Position numbers and translations under genes: made by a program. From NCBI GenBank assembly GCA_030526425.1, contig JAUNCT010000002.1, forward strand, positions 64,001-128,000: a DNA stretch of 64,000 nt, read 5' to 3'. The notes under the pieces were generated by a model, which saw nothing but the letters and a program-made list of their open reading frames with translations, was not told the DNA's origin and did no database searches. This DNA is from Clostridia bacterium. Lineage in GTDB: Bacteria > Bacillota > Clostridia > Christensenellales > CAG-138. This document shows, piece by piece, positions 15,908 through 24,505 of this stretch. Numbering within the stretch: position 1 is the first letter of the stretch; each line of letters opens with the position of its first letter.

Positions 15908-16890
15908 TTGTTCTCTCCTGTTCCGATGGGTCGCAGGCAACGGCAGTAATGCCCCGGCGCGACCTCTGTCAGCGGGATTTCCTGTTGCGTGCAGGCTTCC
16001 GTGCAATGCGCACAGCGCGGCGCGAATTTGCAGCCCTTGGGCAAATCGGTCGGGTCCGGCATCAATCCGGGGATCAGCTTCAGGCGCTTACTGTCCGAAT
16101 TCAGGTTCGGCAGCGATTCGAAAAGACCGATGGTATACGGGTGCGCAACGGATTTGAAGATATCCCGCGCGGTGCCGATCTCCACGACTTCACCCGCGTA
16201 AATGACCGCGACCTCATCGCACATCTCCGCAACGACGCCGAGGTCGTGCGTGATCAAAATCATCGAGGTGCCGAGCCGTTCCTTCAGGTCGTTCATCATA
16301 TCGAGCACCTGCGCCTGGATCGTCACATCCAGCGCGGTGGTGGGCTCGTCGGCGATCAGCAGTTCCGGGGTGCACGCCAGCGCCATCGCGATGACGACGC
16401 GCTGCTTCATGCCGCCGGAAAACTGGTGCGGGTACTCCGAAGCGCGCGCCCCGGGGATGCCGACGGTTTCCAGCATCTCAACCGCTTTCAGCATGGCTTC
16501 CTTGCGGCTGATGCCCTTGGTATGCAAGCGGATGACCTCGGCGATCTGCTCGCCGACGGTATCGATTGGGTTCAGCGCGGTCATCGGATCCTGGAAGATC
16601 ATGGAGATCTTCTTGCCGCGGATCGCCCGCATTTCCGAATCGCTCTTCTTGTAAATATCCTCGCCTTCGAACAGCACCGTGCCGTTCGTGACGACGCCCT
16701 GCGGCACCGGGAGGATCCGCAGGATGCCCTTGGCGATCGTGGTCTTGCCCGCACCGGTCTCGCCGACCAGTCCGAGCGTATGCCCCTTCTTCAATTGAAA
16801 ACCGACATTGTTCACCGCCCGGCAATTGCCGAGATCTTTCGAACGGTAAACGATGCTCAGGTCTTTGATTTCGAGAATCGTTTCACTCAT
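15904..16890 (-). CDS. oppD: Oligopeptide-type ABC transporter ATPase (OppD/DppD)
   Basis: 328 aa. Second ATPase of the importer. Walker A GETGAGKTT, Q-loop IFQDPMTALNPIDTV, ABC signature FSGGMKQRVVIAMAL, Walker [16 protein letters not shown] and H-loop ITHDLGVVAEM are all intact, so this subunit should be fully active. The C-terminal CKFAPRCAHCTEAC segment is the usual cysteine cluster of peptide importers. It starts 13 bp after oppC and overlaps oppF. OppD/OppF pairs import di- and oligopeptides, nickel or other small ligands, so the genuine ligand depends on the binding protein. Confidence 0.9.
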   Translation of the reverse strand: MSETILEIKDLSIVYRSKDLGNCRAVNNVGFQLKKGHTLGLVGETGAGKTTIAKGILRILPVPQGVVTNGTVLFEGEDIYKKSDSEMRAIRGKKISMIFQDPMTALNPIDTVGEQIAEVIRLHTKGISRKEAMLKAVEMLETVGIPGARASEYPHQFSGGMKQRVVIAMALACTPELLIADEPTTALDVTIQAQVLDMMNDLKERLGTSMILITHDLGVVAEMCDEVAVIYAGEVVEIGTARDIFKSVAHPYTIGLFESLPNLNSDSKRLKLIPGLMPDPTDLPKGCKFAPRCAHCTEACTQQEIPLTEVAPGHYCRCLRPIGTGENK

Positions 16891-16902
16891 ACCGATACCT
16901 CC

Positions 16903-17772
16903 TCAGTCCTTCCAACGCGGGTCGAGCGCGTCTCTGAGACCGTCTCCCATCAGGTTCAGGGAGAGCACGACAAGAGCGATGCACAAACCGGGGAACGTGA
17001 CCATATATCCGTGCTGAAGGATGTACATACGCGCTGCGGAAAGCATCGCGCCCCACTCAGGGAAGGGCGGCTGCACACCCAGGCCGAGAAAGCTCAGCGA
17101 CGCCGCCATCGTGATCGCGTTGCCGACGCCCATCGTCACCTGTACGATGATCGGACTCAGCACGTTCGGCAGGATGTGTTTCAGAATGATCCGCGAATCC
17201 TTGGCATCGATCGCGAACGCGGCTTCGACGAACTCCTGGTTGCGGATGGCGAGGATCGGCGCGCGGACAGCCTGCGCGTACCGCGGGATCGTCGCAACGG
17301 TGACGGCAATGATCGCGCCCTTGATGCCGGTGCCGATCATTGCGGAGATCACGATCGCGAGCAGGGTCTGCGGCAGCGCCATGAACACATCGAGAATGCG
17401 CATGATGATGTTGTCCGTTCTTTTGCCGTAAAATGCGGCGATCGCGCCGAGAATGACGCCGAACACCGCCGCAACGGAAGCCGACACGAAACCGACCATC
17501 AACGAAATGCGTCCACCGTACAGCAAGCGGGAGAAGATGTCTCTTCCGAGGTTGTCCGTTCCGAACAGGAATTCGCGGCACGGCTCGGTGAACTTGCGCA
17601 TGACGTCCTGTTCATCATACCCGTACGGGGCGATGACCGGCGCCAGCAGACACGCGAGCACGACGATCACGATGATCGCAAGACCGATCACCGCGCTCGG
17701 TTTTCTCATGAAACGGATGGCGACCTCTCCCCACATGCTCCTGCGCTTGATGGAGTTGTTTTTCTGTTTCAT
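16903..17772 (-). CDS. oppC: Oligopeptide-type ABC transporter permease (OppC/DppC)
   Basis: 289 aa inner-membrane permease with about six membrane helices. It starts with a short cytoplasmic tail (SIKRRSMWGEVAIRFMRKPSAVIGL) as in OppC, then LFGTDNLGRDIFSRLLYGGRISL, and carries the EAA loop that contacts the ATPases (AFAIDAKDSRIILKHILPN). The C-terminus GDGLRDALDPRWKD is typical. The ATG overlaps the oppB stop by 4 bp, so the permease subunits are made together. Confidence 0.92.
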   Translation of the reverse strand: MKQKNNSIKRRSMWGEVAIRFMRKPSAVIGLAIIVIVVLACLLAPVIAPYGYDEQDVMRKFTEPCREFLFGTDNLGRDIFSRLLYGGRISLMVGFVSASVAAVFGVILGAIAAFYGKRTDNIIMRILDVFMALPQTLLAIVISAMIGTGIKGAIIAVTVATIPRYAQAVRAPILAIRNQEFVEAAFAIDAKDSRIILKHILPNVLSPIIVQVTMGVGNAITMAASLSFLGLGVQPPFPEWGAMLSAARMYILQHGYMVTFPGLCIALVVLSLNLMGDGLRDALDPRWKD

Positions 17773-18740
17773 TGCTCCGCGGTCTCCTTTTTCTTGCGTT
17801 TTCCGCCCTTTGCGGCAAACTGCGCTTTGACGCGCGGGTCGACCGCGGCATAGAGCATATCCATCAGCAGGTTCACCACGGAGAAGCTGACCGCCAGAAG
17901 CAGAACGCTTCCGCGCACCAGCGGATAGTCACGCGTCGAGATCGCACTCACCATCAGCGTACCGAGACCGGGGATCGAGAAGGTCTGCTCGGTAACGACC
18001 GCGCCGCACAGCGCGATGCCGAAGGTGCTGCCTGCGGCGGTGATGATCGGAATGAGCGCGTTCATCAGCACGTGATGGTACGTGATGACGCTTTCCTTCT
18101 GTCCCTTGGCGCGCGCCGTCGTGACATAGTCCTGACGCACGCAGTCCAGCATCGAGGAGCGGGTCGTTCTCAGCAGGTTCGCCATGAAGGTCAGCCCCAT
18201 CGTGACCGCGGGCAGGACGACATATTGTGGTCCCTTCCAGCCGGACACCGGGAACCAGTGCATTTTGACCGCGAACCACATGATCATCAATAAGCCCAAC
18301 CAGAATATCGGCATCGACACGCCCGCCATACCGAAAACACGCAGCAGGCTGTCGACCCAGGTGTTTTGCCGGTTCGCCGCAAGGATCCCCAGCAGTACGC
18401 CGAGCACGCTTGCGATGATGCAGGTCGCGACCGCGAGAACAAAGGTCGTCGGGAAACGTTCCAGCAGCGACTGGGTCACGTTCTTTCCCGTTTTATATGA
18501 AATTCCGAAGTCGCCGTGTGCGACGATCTTCCAGATATAGCTTCCGAACTGTTGCAAAAACGGCTTGTCCAGGTCGCGCGCCGCACGCCATTCGGCGAGC
18601 TGCTCCGGCGATGCCTGGTCGCCGAGTACCATCGTCGCGGGGTCGCCCGGCGTCAGGTACATCATCGTGAAAATCAAAAAGGACACCGCGAGCAGGACAG
18701 GGATCAATGCTACGATGCGCTTCAAAAAATAACGAAGCAT
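17769..18740 (-). CDS. oppB: Oligopeptide-type ABC transporter permease (OppB/DppB)
   Basis: 323 aa, six predicted membrane helices. N-terminal LRYFLKRIVALIPVLLAVSFLIF and GDPATMVLG are the OppB signature; the EAA loop is TTARAKGQKESVITYHHVLMNALIPI and the end LLMDMLYAAVDPRVK is typical. It has a long lysine-rich tail of about 15 residues. It is the first permease gene after oppA, with a stem-loop in the 93-bp gap that probably lowers its level relative to the binding protein. Confidence 0.92.
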   Translation of the reverse strand: MLRYFLKRIVALIPVLLAVSFLIFTMMYLTPGDPATMVLGDQASPEQLAEWRAARDLDKPFLQQFGSYIWKIVAHGDFGISYKTGKNVTQSLLERFPTTFVLAVATCIIASVLGVLLGILAANRQNTWVDSLLRVFGMAGVSMPIFWLGLLMIMWFAVKMHWFPVSGWKGPQYVVLPAVTMGLTFMANLLRTTRSSMLDCVRQDYVTTARAKGQKESVITYHHVLMNALIPIITAAGSTFGIALCGAVVTEQTFSIPGLGTLMVSAISTRDYPLVRGSVLLLAVSFSVVNLLMDMLYAAVDPRVKAQFAAKGGKRKKKETAEQ

Positions 18741-18765
18741 AAGGCTTTCCTTTCCTGTTTATGAC

Positions 18766-18795
18766 CGGGACTGCGCCCGAAAGGACGCAGTCCCG
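18766..18795 (-). terminator. Stem-loop between oppA and oppB
   Basis: CGGGACTGCG pairs with CGCAGTCCCG, with an inner CC/GG. No T run follows on the minus strand, so it looks like a partial terminator or mRNA-stabilising hairpin that lets the binding protein be made in excess. Confidence 0.7.
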
Positions 18796-18833
18796 TTTGT
18801 TCTTATCGGTTTCCGGCAAAGCCGGCGGTCGGC

Positions 18834-20369
18834 TCACTCAAAGTAAGCGTTGTTCCAGATCCAGTATTCGCCGGGCATCTCAACACCCTTCAGCGCGCTG
18901 TTGAAGGCCGCAAAGATCTTCATCTGCGCACCGGGCTGCCAATACATCATGTTCTCGAGGAAGTCCTTCTGGAAATCCTTGTAGATACCCGCACGGGTCT
19001 CCATATCCATTTCGGAGGAGATGCGCTCGAGGTAATCGGTGTAACGGGGACCGTTCTCGGGATCCGCGGAAACGTTGATCGCCGTGAAGCCCATCGAGGT
19101 CGCGAGGAAGGTCACGATGTCGCCGGTGTTGTTGTATGCACCGCGGATATAGAGATCGTACTGATCCTTCTGGTTGGAAACGATGTCGTTCGTCGTCGCC
19201 ATATCGTGCTTGTCGATGGTCAGCGTGATGCCGACTTCCGCCAGCATGTTGTACAGCTGTTCCGCCATCAGAACACGGGCCGGGGTCTCATCAACGAGGA
19301 CGCGCAGCGCGAGACCGTTCTCATAGCCGGCTTCCTTCAGCAGTTCCTTGGCCTTTTCGGGGTTGTAAGCATAGGGGTAATCGGTCTCCCAGATGGGATC
19401 GTAACCGAACGCGTTCTTGCCGAGCGGGCTGTTGCAGGGCTCCGCAGCGCCGTCGAACGCACCGATGCAGATCTTCTCCCAATCGACCGCATACGCAAGC
19501 GCTTTGCGGACTTCGGGCTTGGCGAGTGCTTCGTTCATCAGGTTGCAGCCGAGGAAGACGTTGACCGTGCTGGGCTGTTTGTCATAGCCGGTCACATCCG
19601 GGAACATGCAAGCCATGTTGTAGTTTTCCATGGACAGGTTGAACAGCAGGTCCGCACCACCGGTCTGCAGTTCCATCAGACCGACGGAATCCTCGGTGAT
19701 GATGTTGACGACGATGTTCTCGATCTTCGGCGCGCCGTACCAGTGCTCGGGGAACGCCTTGAACGTCATGCTGGAGCCGGAGACCCAGTCGGTCAGCACG
19801 TAAGCCGCCGTGGTCATCGGGTCGAGGTAGAACTCATCCACGGAGGGTGCCGCTTCATACGCCGCCTTCTCGATGATTCCGATGGCGATGAACGCGCTCT
19901 GCCAAACGCCGTTCAGCTTGTTGAATTTCAGGTAGAGAGTGTTGTCATCGACCACCTTGGAAGCGTCGAAGTCGATGAACGCGAGCTGGCTGCCCGAAGA
20001 GGTGTCGTTTTTGCCTGCGATCAGGGAGAACAGAACGTCCTCCGCGGTCATCACGTTGCCGTCGTGGAACTTGACGTTCTCGCGGAGCTTCAGCGTGGTG
20101 CCCATGTTGTCCTCATCCATCGTGTAATCCACGCAGAGGCACGGGTCGTACGAACCGGTGGTGTTTCTGGTGAACAGGTAATCGTACACCAGACGGTTGT
20201 AGGTCATACTTGCGAGGTTGTTCATCGTATCGCTGCGGAGACGACCGGGGTCGTAAGCCGTAACGATCACTGCGGTATCCCGTGAGGATACTTCGCCCTC
20301 GGCGGTCGCAACGCCGAAGATGCTGAGCGTCATCATCAGACAGAGCAGCAGCGCGATGGTCTTTTTCAT
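18834..20369 (-). CDS. oppA: Peptide/opine-type ABC substrate-binding protein (SBP family 5)
   Basis: 511 aa. Type I signal peptide at residues 1-23 (basic start, hydrophobic core, cut near ATAEG); there is no lipobox cysteine at the cleavage site, unusual for a Firmicute binding protein. Mature family 5 features: LRENVKFHDGNVMTAEDVLFSLIAGK, VRKALAYAVDWEKIC, and YPYAYNPEKAKELLKEAGY. It binds the ligand outside the cell and passes it to OppBC. It has its own strong promoter at 20423-20451. The ligand is unknown; the neighbours (two chorismate-using enzymes) raise the chance that it is an aromatic or siderophore-like compound rather than a common peptide. Confidence 0.9.
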   Translation of the reverse strand: MKKTIALLLCLMMTLSIFGVATAEGEVSSRDTAVIVTAYDPGRLRSDTMNNLASMTYNRLVYDYLFTRNTTGSYDPCLCVDYTMDEDNMGTTLKLRENVKFHDGNVMTAEDVLFSLIAGKNDTSSGSQLAFIDFDASKVVDDNTLYLKFNKLNGVWQSAFIAIGIIEKAAYEAAPSVDEFYLDPMTTAAYVLTDWVSGSSMTFKAFPEHWYGAPKIENIVVNIITEDSVGLMELQTGGADLLFNLSMENYNMACMFPDVTGYDKQPSTVNVFLGCNLMNEALAKPEVRKALAYAVDWEKICIGAFDGAAEPCNSPLGKNAFGYDPIWETDYPYAYNPEKAKELLKEAGYENGLALRVLVDETPARVLMAEQLYNMLAEVGITLTIDKHDMATTNDIVSNQKDQYDLYIRGAYNNTGDIVTFLATSMGFTAINVSADPENGPRYTDYLERISSEMDMETRAGIYKDFQKDFLENMMYWQPGAQMKIFAAFNSALKGVEMPGEYWIWNNAYFE

Positions 20370-20422
20370 GTTTCTTTTCCTCTCTTTGTTTTTTGTTATC
20401 CCCCGCGAGGGATACGATTTCC

Positions 20423-20451
20423 ATTATATAATATATTTTTTGACGCTTCAA
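20423..20451 (-). promoter_or_regulatory. oppA promoter
   Basis: Minus strand TTGAAG, 17-base A/T-rich spacer, perfect TATAAT, then GGAAATCGTATCC near the start point. Strong promoter by eye; it is 50 bp before oppA. The -10 region matches that of aroC. Confidence 0.85.
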
Positions 20452-20475
20452 CTTTATTCCGTGTGATTTTCCGGG

Positions 20476-21873
20476 TTACGCGCCGAAATAACTCCGGATG
20501 GGGCGCATTTTGTTGACGGTCTCATCGAACTCGTCTTCGGGAACGGAGTATTTGACCACTCCGCCGCCGGCATAGATGCGGACTTTGTCTCCGGTGATAC
20601 TGCAGGAGCGGATCACAAGCGCCGTGTTCGCGTCACCGTTCGCGGTGAAATAACCGAACACGCCGGTAAAAAATCCGCGCCGGTAATTCTCGATCAACGG
20701 CAATGCCCGTTCCGTTTCGTCGACCGGGATCCCCCAGATCGTTGCCGGCGGATACAGCGCGCCGATCATATCGAACGGCGTCTTGCCCGGCTTCAGCGCG
20801 ACCGAAAGCTCACTCATCAGGTGCAGTGTGTACGGGGTCTCCAGAACGGCTTTGTTTTTCAGTATCTCGACCGCACCGATGTCCGCGCCTTTCAGTTGAT
20901 CGTACATGTGATAGAGCGCGTGCTCATGTTCCACGATATCCTTCTCCGTGGAAACGAGGTCCTCGCGCAGCCGCGCGTCTTCCTCGGGATCTCCCGTCTT
21001 TTTCCGTGTCCCCGCCAGAGGTTTCGTCATCGCACGGGTCCCGCGTTGTTTCATGATCACTTCGGGGGAGATCCCGGTCCACACCGTTCCGTCGCCGTGA
21101 CCGAAGCAATAGAAATATTCCTGATAATAGCGGTCCAGCAGATACGCCGTGAAATCGTACAGATCGAAACCTTCGGGCCGGACCTCATCCATCCGCGAAA
21201 CGACGATCTTTTGAAGCACATCGCTTTTCAAAAGCCCCAGGATCTCCGGCATTTTTTCCATGTACCGGTCGCGGTCGGGATACTGCGCCTCGGCAATCAC
21301 CTTGCAGCCCGTCCGGTAGGGTTCCGCTGTACCGTCCTGCGGCAAGGTCAAGTCCGCCGCCAAATGCGACGCGCGGAACATGCGGAAGCGCGGTGCCGCG
21401 CCGAAGCAAACAAGTTCCGGAAGGTAATAATCCGCGATCCGTTGCGGTTCGTCGGTGAGGAACACGCTCTCGATGCCGCCGATGACGGGCACATCGCCGA
21501 ATTCCGCCGGAATGAGCTCTTTCAGCCGCCCGTGCATCCGGTTCAACACCGCGAACACCGCGCCGAAGGGAACGGTCTCATAGCGCGCGGGTTCGGACAC
21601 CGTCTCGCGGCTGCCATCCGGCAGGTCCAGCACCGCTTCGATCCCGCTATGCGACACATAAATCCGAAACCCGCACAAGCGTCCGCAAGCGCCGATCAGC
21701 GTTTCCGCGCCGTCGATATCCGTACCGCGGAACACCGCATGATACGTGCGGTCCTTCAAACCGCAGGTTTCGTTCCCGAGGATCTCACCGACCCAACGGT
21801 TCAGACTTTGCGCATCCGCCTTGCCGGCGATGTCCGTCAAAGCCGCATCGAACATGATTTCATTCTGTTTCAT
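20476..21873 (-). CDS. Isochorismate synthase-like (or salicylate synthase-like) MST enzyme
   Basis: 465 aa, chorismate-binding. The diagnostic base-pair of residues favours water as nucleophile: Lys222 in LQKIVVSR corresponds to the catalytic Lys of EntC/MenF/MbtI, where TrpE has Gln. PLAGTRKKTGD, then STEKDIVEHEHALYHM with the first Mg-binding Glu, and EDEFDETVNKM with the second are present; RGFFTGVFGYF corresponds to RELFGGIVGW of EntC. The loop LYPPATIWGIPVDET is unusual in place of HPTPAVGGxP. So it should make isochorismate, or salicylate if it also has lyase activity. No menD, entB or siderophore NRPS genes are in the window. It is divergent from the LacI regulator. Confidence 0.8.
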   Translation of the reverse strand: MKQNEIMFDAALTDIAGKADAQSLNRWVGEILGNETCGLKDRTYHAVFRGTDIDGAETLIGACGRLCGFRIYVSHSGIEAVLDLPDGSRETVSEPARYETVPFGAVFAVLNRMHGRLKELIPAEFGDVPVIGGIESVFLTDEPQRIADYYLPELVCFGAAPRFRMFRASHLAADLTLPQDGTAEPYRTGCKVIAEAQYPDRDRYMEKMPEILGLLKSDVLQKIVVSRMDEVRPEGFDLYDFTAYLLDRYYQEYFYCFGHGDGTVWTGISPEVIMKQRGTRAMTKPLAGTRKKTGDPEEDARLREDLVSTEKDIVEHEHALYHMYDQLKGADIGAVEILKNKAVLETPYTLHLMSELSVALKPGKTPFDMIGALYPPATIWGIPVDETERALPLIENYRRGFFTGVFGYFTANGDANTALVIRSCSITGDKVRIYAGGGVVKYSVPEDEFDETVNKMRPIRSYFGA

Positions 21874-21910
21874 TTTGTTTCACCAGATATTCCGAAATGA
21901 TAGGATTTGA

Positions 21911-21920
21911 TTTCCGGAAA
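21911..21920. promoter_or_regulatory. Palindrome TTTCCGGAAA upstream of the isochorismate-synthase-like gene
   Basis: Perfect 10-bp palindrome. It would lie between a weak -10 (TATCAT, minus strand, 21902-21897) and its -35. Its TTTCC/GGAAA halves also occur next to the -10 boxes of oppA and aroC. Operator function is inference. Confidence 0.4.
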
Positions 21921-22017
21921 AGATTGTTTGTTCCTCGTTTTTCTTGTTTGTTTTCATTCTAATCTCGGTTCTTCCCAGTGTCAACCCATTTTCGTCTCAT
22001 GGAATTCCGAATTATTT

Positions 22018-22030
22018 TGAAACTGTTTCA
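22018..22030. promoter_or_regulatory. Candidate LacI-family operator TGAAACTGTTTCA
   Basis: Perfect 13-bp palindrome ten bases upstream of the regulator's -35. GTTTCA half-sites also recur twice at the start of the divergent gene (about 21866-21882). Sequence is in the style of LacI/GalR operators (TGAAAC...GTTTCA). Confidence 0.5.
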
Positions 22031-22039
22031 TATTCGCCG

Positions 22040-22068
22040 TTGCTTTCGCGAACGATTCGTTTTATACT
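22040..22068 (+). promoter_or_regulatory. Promoter of the LacI-type regulator
   Basis: TTGCTT, 17-base spacer, TATACT, 29 bp before the start codon. The spacer includes TTCGCGAA. Confidence 0.75.
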
Positions 22069-22096
22069 GTTTTCATCCGATGAGGAGGTGAACGTC

Positions 22097-23155
22097 ATGC
22101 GCAAAACCAAATCTGTCAACATCCGCACGCTTGCCGCCCTGGCAGGCGTTTCCCCCGCCACAGCGTCCCGCGCTTTGAACGGCAGCACCGCCGTCGACGC
22201 CGAGACCCGTAAACGCATTCTTCGTCTTGCGAAGGAAACCGGATATCCGTTGAAGGTTCCCGAAGCCCGCAAGACCATTGCCGTGATCGTTCCCGGCATC
22301 GGCAACACCTATTATTCCCACACCGTCACGGGGATCCTCGAGGTCGCCGAGCAGGCCGGGTACTCGGTTTCCCTGCACCTGTCGGATTCCGACCCGGAAA
22401 AGGAACTGCGCTGTCTGGAAGCCGCAGCAGCGGAAAACGCCTGTGGGCTCATCCTCGCACCCGTCACCGACCGCGATCCGCGGACGCTGTGCGCGTTTCC
22501 CGAGGGATTTCCCATCGTCGTGACCGGTCCCCGCCACATCGCAGAGGGTCTGATCCACGTCCATCTCGATTTTGAGGAGGCCGCCTACCTGTCCACGCGG
22601 TATCTGCTGCGACTCGGACGCCGACGCATCGCGCTGATCGTTTACTATTGGGCAAACAAGCTGCGGGATTACGGCACCTTCCTTGCGGAATACGAAACTT
22701 CGGACCCCGGAAAATACACCGCCCACGACAGTTATGCGGGATATTGCAGGGCCCTGCGCGAATTCGGTCTCGAGCCCGATCCCTCGCTTATCACATTCGG
22801 CGGTTTCAGCTACGATTCCGGATATGCCGCCGCCAGAGAACTGTTGGGAAAAGGCGTTGATTTCGATGCGTTCATCACACCGAACGACCGTTGCGGCGCC
22901 GGCGTTCTCAACTCCTTGACCGAACAGGGAATCGGCGTCCCCGCGCAGGTCTCCCTCGTCTGTCTGGACTGCGATCTGATCGCCAAAGTCATTTCACCGA
23001 AGCTCACCAGCATCGCTTCTCCCGACCGGAAAATCGGCAGATGCTGCGCCGAGCAGTTGTTGAAAGCGCTCACGGGTGCCCCTGCGGACGATGTGACCAT
23101 CAGCGCAAGCCTGACCATCGAAAGTTCAACGCAGTTTATCCCGAAAGAATCCTGA
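22097..23155 (+). CDS. LacI/GalR-family transcriptional regulator
   Basis: 352 aa. The N-terminal helix-turn-helix NIRTLAALAGVSPATASRALNGS (residues 8-30) is the LacI signature, followed by the hinge ETGYPLKVPEARK and a periplasmic-binding-like effector domain (IAVIVPGIGNTYYSHTVTGI). The frame is open from 21944, but GAGGAGGTGA sits 6 bases before the ATG at 22097, which also begins the HTH. It is divergent from the isochorismate-synthase-like gene, and palindromes lie between the two, so it probably controls that gene and itself. LacI-family effectors are usually sugars or nucleosides, so the signal sensed here is not obvious. Confidence 0.9.
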   Translation: MRKTKSVNIRTLAALAGVSPATASRALNGSTAVDAETRKRILRLAKETGYPLKVPEARKTIAVIVPGIGNTYYSHTVTGILEVAEQAGYSVSLHLSDSDPEKELRCLEAAAAENACGLILAPVTDRDPRTLCAFPEGFPIVVTGPRHIAEGLIHVHLDFEEAAYLSTRYLLRLGRRRIALIVYYWANKLRDYGTFLAEYETSDPGKYTAHDSYAGYCRALREFGLEPDPSLITFGGFSYDSGYAAARELLGKGVDFDAFITPNDRCGAGVLNSLTEQGIGVPAQVSLVCLDCDLIAKVISPKLTSIASPDRKIGRCCAEQLLKALTGAPADDVTISASLTIESSTQFIPKES

Positions 23156-23168
23156 ATGTCCCAAAACA

Positions 23169-23200
23169 GATCCCCCGGCAACGGTCGTTGCCGGGGGATC
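23169..23200. terminator. Terminator between the LacI gene and the AGE gene
   Basis: Perfect 15-base arms (GATCCCCCGGCAACG and complement) with a 2-base loop, followed by TTTCGTTTT on the plus strand. Confidence 0.9.
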
Positions 23201-23213
23201 TTTCGTTTTCCGA

Positions 23214-24455
23214 TTATTTCCGCGTTGCCCGCAGCACCGCCGGCGCGACGGAAAGCTCCGGGGTGTCGAGGTAGGGGATCAACGTCATCTGGAAGGCGTG
23301 GTACAGGTCGTCCTTTCCGTCCCAAACCGTCGCGATCGGACGGTTCTCCCGGTCCAACTGATGGAAAAACGAGCCTTCCGCGTGATCGACGACGCAAGCG
23401 TCCATGTAGCCCATAAGCTTTGCGTACCATCCGGCGAAGCGCTCCTTCTCCGTCAGCCGGTACAGCACCGCCGCCGTGTCGATCGCCTCCATCAGCACCC
23501 AGTGCATCCGGTCGTGAACGCAGGGGCTTCCGTCCCAATCGGTCGTGTAGACGATGCCCGGCGCACCATCGCAGTCCCACGCGTCCTCCAGTGCCCGTTC
23601 GAACAGCCGCTCCGCGGCTTCGAGGTACGGCGCCGCTTTCTCCGGCTCCCCGGGGTACGCCGAGAGCGCCCACTGTGCGATGAGCCGTGACCATTCGAGC
23701 CCGTGTCCGGGCGTTGCGCCGTAGGGCTTGAACGGGTCGTCCTTTTTTTCGCTGTTGAAATCGTACAGCGGTGTCCAGTCCGCAGCGTAATGTTCCGGCA
23801 GGCGCCAATCGTTCTCCCGCGCCCAACCGAGCACATGCGCGATGATGCGCCCCGCGCGGACACGGTACTTCTCCTCCCCCGTGACATCCGCCGCCGCAAG
23901 GAAAGCCTCCACGGTGTGCATGTTCGCGTTCAGTCCGCGGTATGCCGCACACTCCGTGAACGCCGTATTCCAATAATCCGCGGAAAGCCCCTCGTCCTCG
24001 TTCCAGAAATACCTGTCGTAGGTCGCGGTCGCAAGGTCGAACAGTTCCTTCGCGCCCGGTCTGCCGATGAGCATCGCCGACGACGCCGCGAGGATCACAA
24101 AAGCATGCGCATAGCACAGCTTATCCGGCAGCGGCGTTCCGTCCGCATGCAGCCCGGGATACCAACCGCCGTGCTCCGCATCGTACAGTTCCCCGTTCAG
24201 TGCACGCAGCGCTTCATCCACAAGCGGCTCACACTCAGGATACCCGAGCATGGCGCCGATGGAATACACATGTGCCATGCGGCAGGTCACGTAGGTCATG
24301 CGGTCCTTTTCCTTACGCGGCGTTCCGTCGTTGCCGAGGTGCCACGAGCTGCCGCCCGGCGAAGGGAAGTTCCTTCCGAACGCGATGAGTCCCGTGCGCA
24401 GTTCCGCGAGAAACGCCTTGTTTTCCGCCGTTCCGTATTGATATTTCCGTTCCAT
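23214..24455 (-). CDS. N-acylglucosamine 2-epimerase (AGE) family sugar epimerase/isomerase
   Basis: 413 aa (alpha/alpha)6-barrel enzyme. Segments GGWYPGLHADG, AHAFVILAASSA, NANMHTVEAFLAAADVTGE, TPGHGLEWSRLIAQWA and HWVLMEAIDTAAVL hold the conserved Arg/His/Glu active-site positions of the AGE superfamily and look closest to the YihS/mannose isomerase branch, which interconverts aldoses and ketoses. The exact sugar is not predictable. The frame continues upstream to 24596 but AAAGGAAAGG precedes the ATG at 24455 and family similarity starts there. Last gene of a minus-strand group that begins at the DUF4143 ATPase; gap to the glycosylase gene is 50 bp. Confidence 0.85.
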   Translation of the reverse strand: MERKYQYGTAENKAFLAELRTGLIAFGRNFPSPGGSSWHLGNDGTPRKEKDRMTYVTCRMAHVYSIGAMLGYPECEPLVDEALRALNGELYDAEHGGWYPGLHADGTPLPDKLCYAHAFVILAASSAMLIGRPGAKELFDLATATYDRYFWNEDEGLSADYWNTAFTECAAYRGLNANMHTVEAFLAAADVTGEEKYRVRAGRIIAHVLGWARENDWRLPEHYAADWTPLYDFNSEKKDDPFKPYGATPGHGLEWSRLIAQWALSAYPGEPEKAAPYLEAAERLFERALEDAWDCDGAPGIVYTTDWDGSPCVHDRMHWVLMEAIDTAAVLYRLTEKERFAGWYAKLMGYMDACVVDHAEGSFFHQLDRENRPIATVWDGKDDLYHAFQMTLIPYLDTPELSVAPAVLRATRK

Positions 24456-24505
24456 TTCCTTTCCTTTCGGGTCGTTCCGACCCCATCCGATCTCTTTCTT
24501 TCGGT

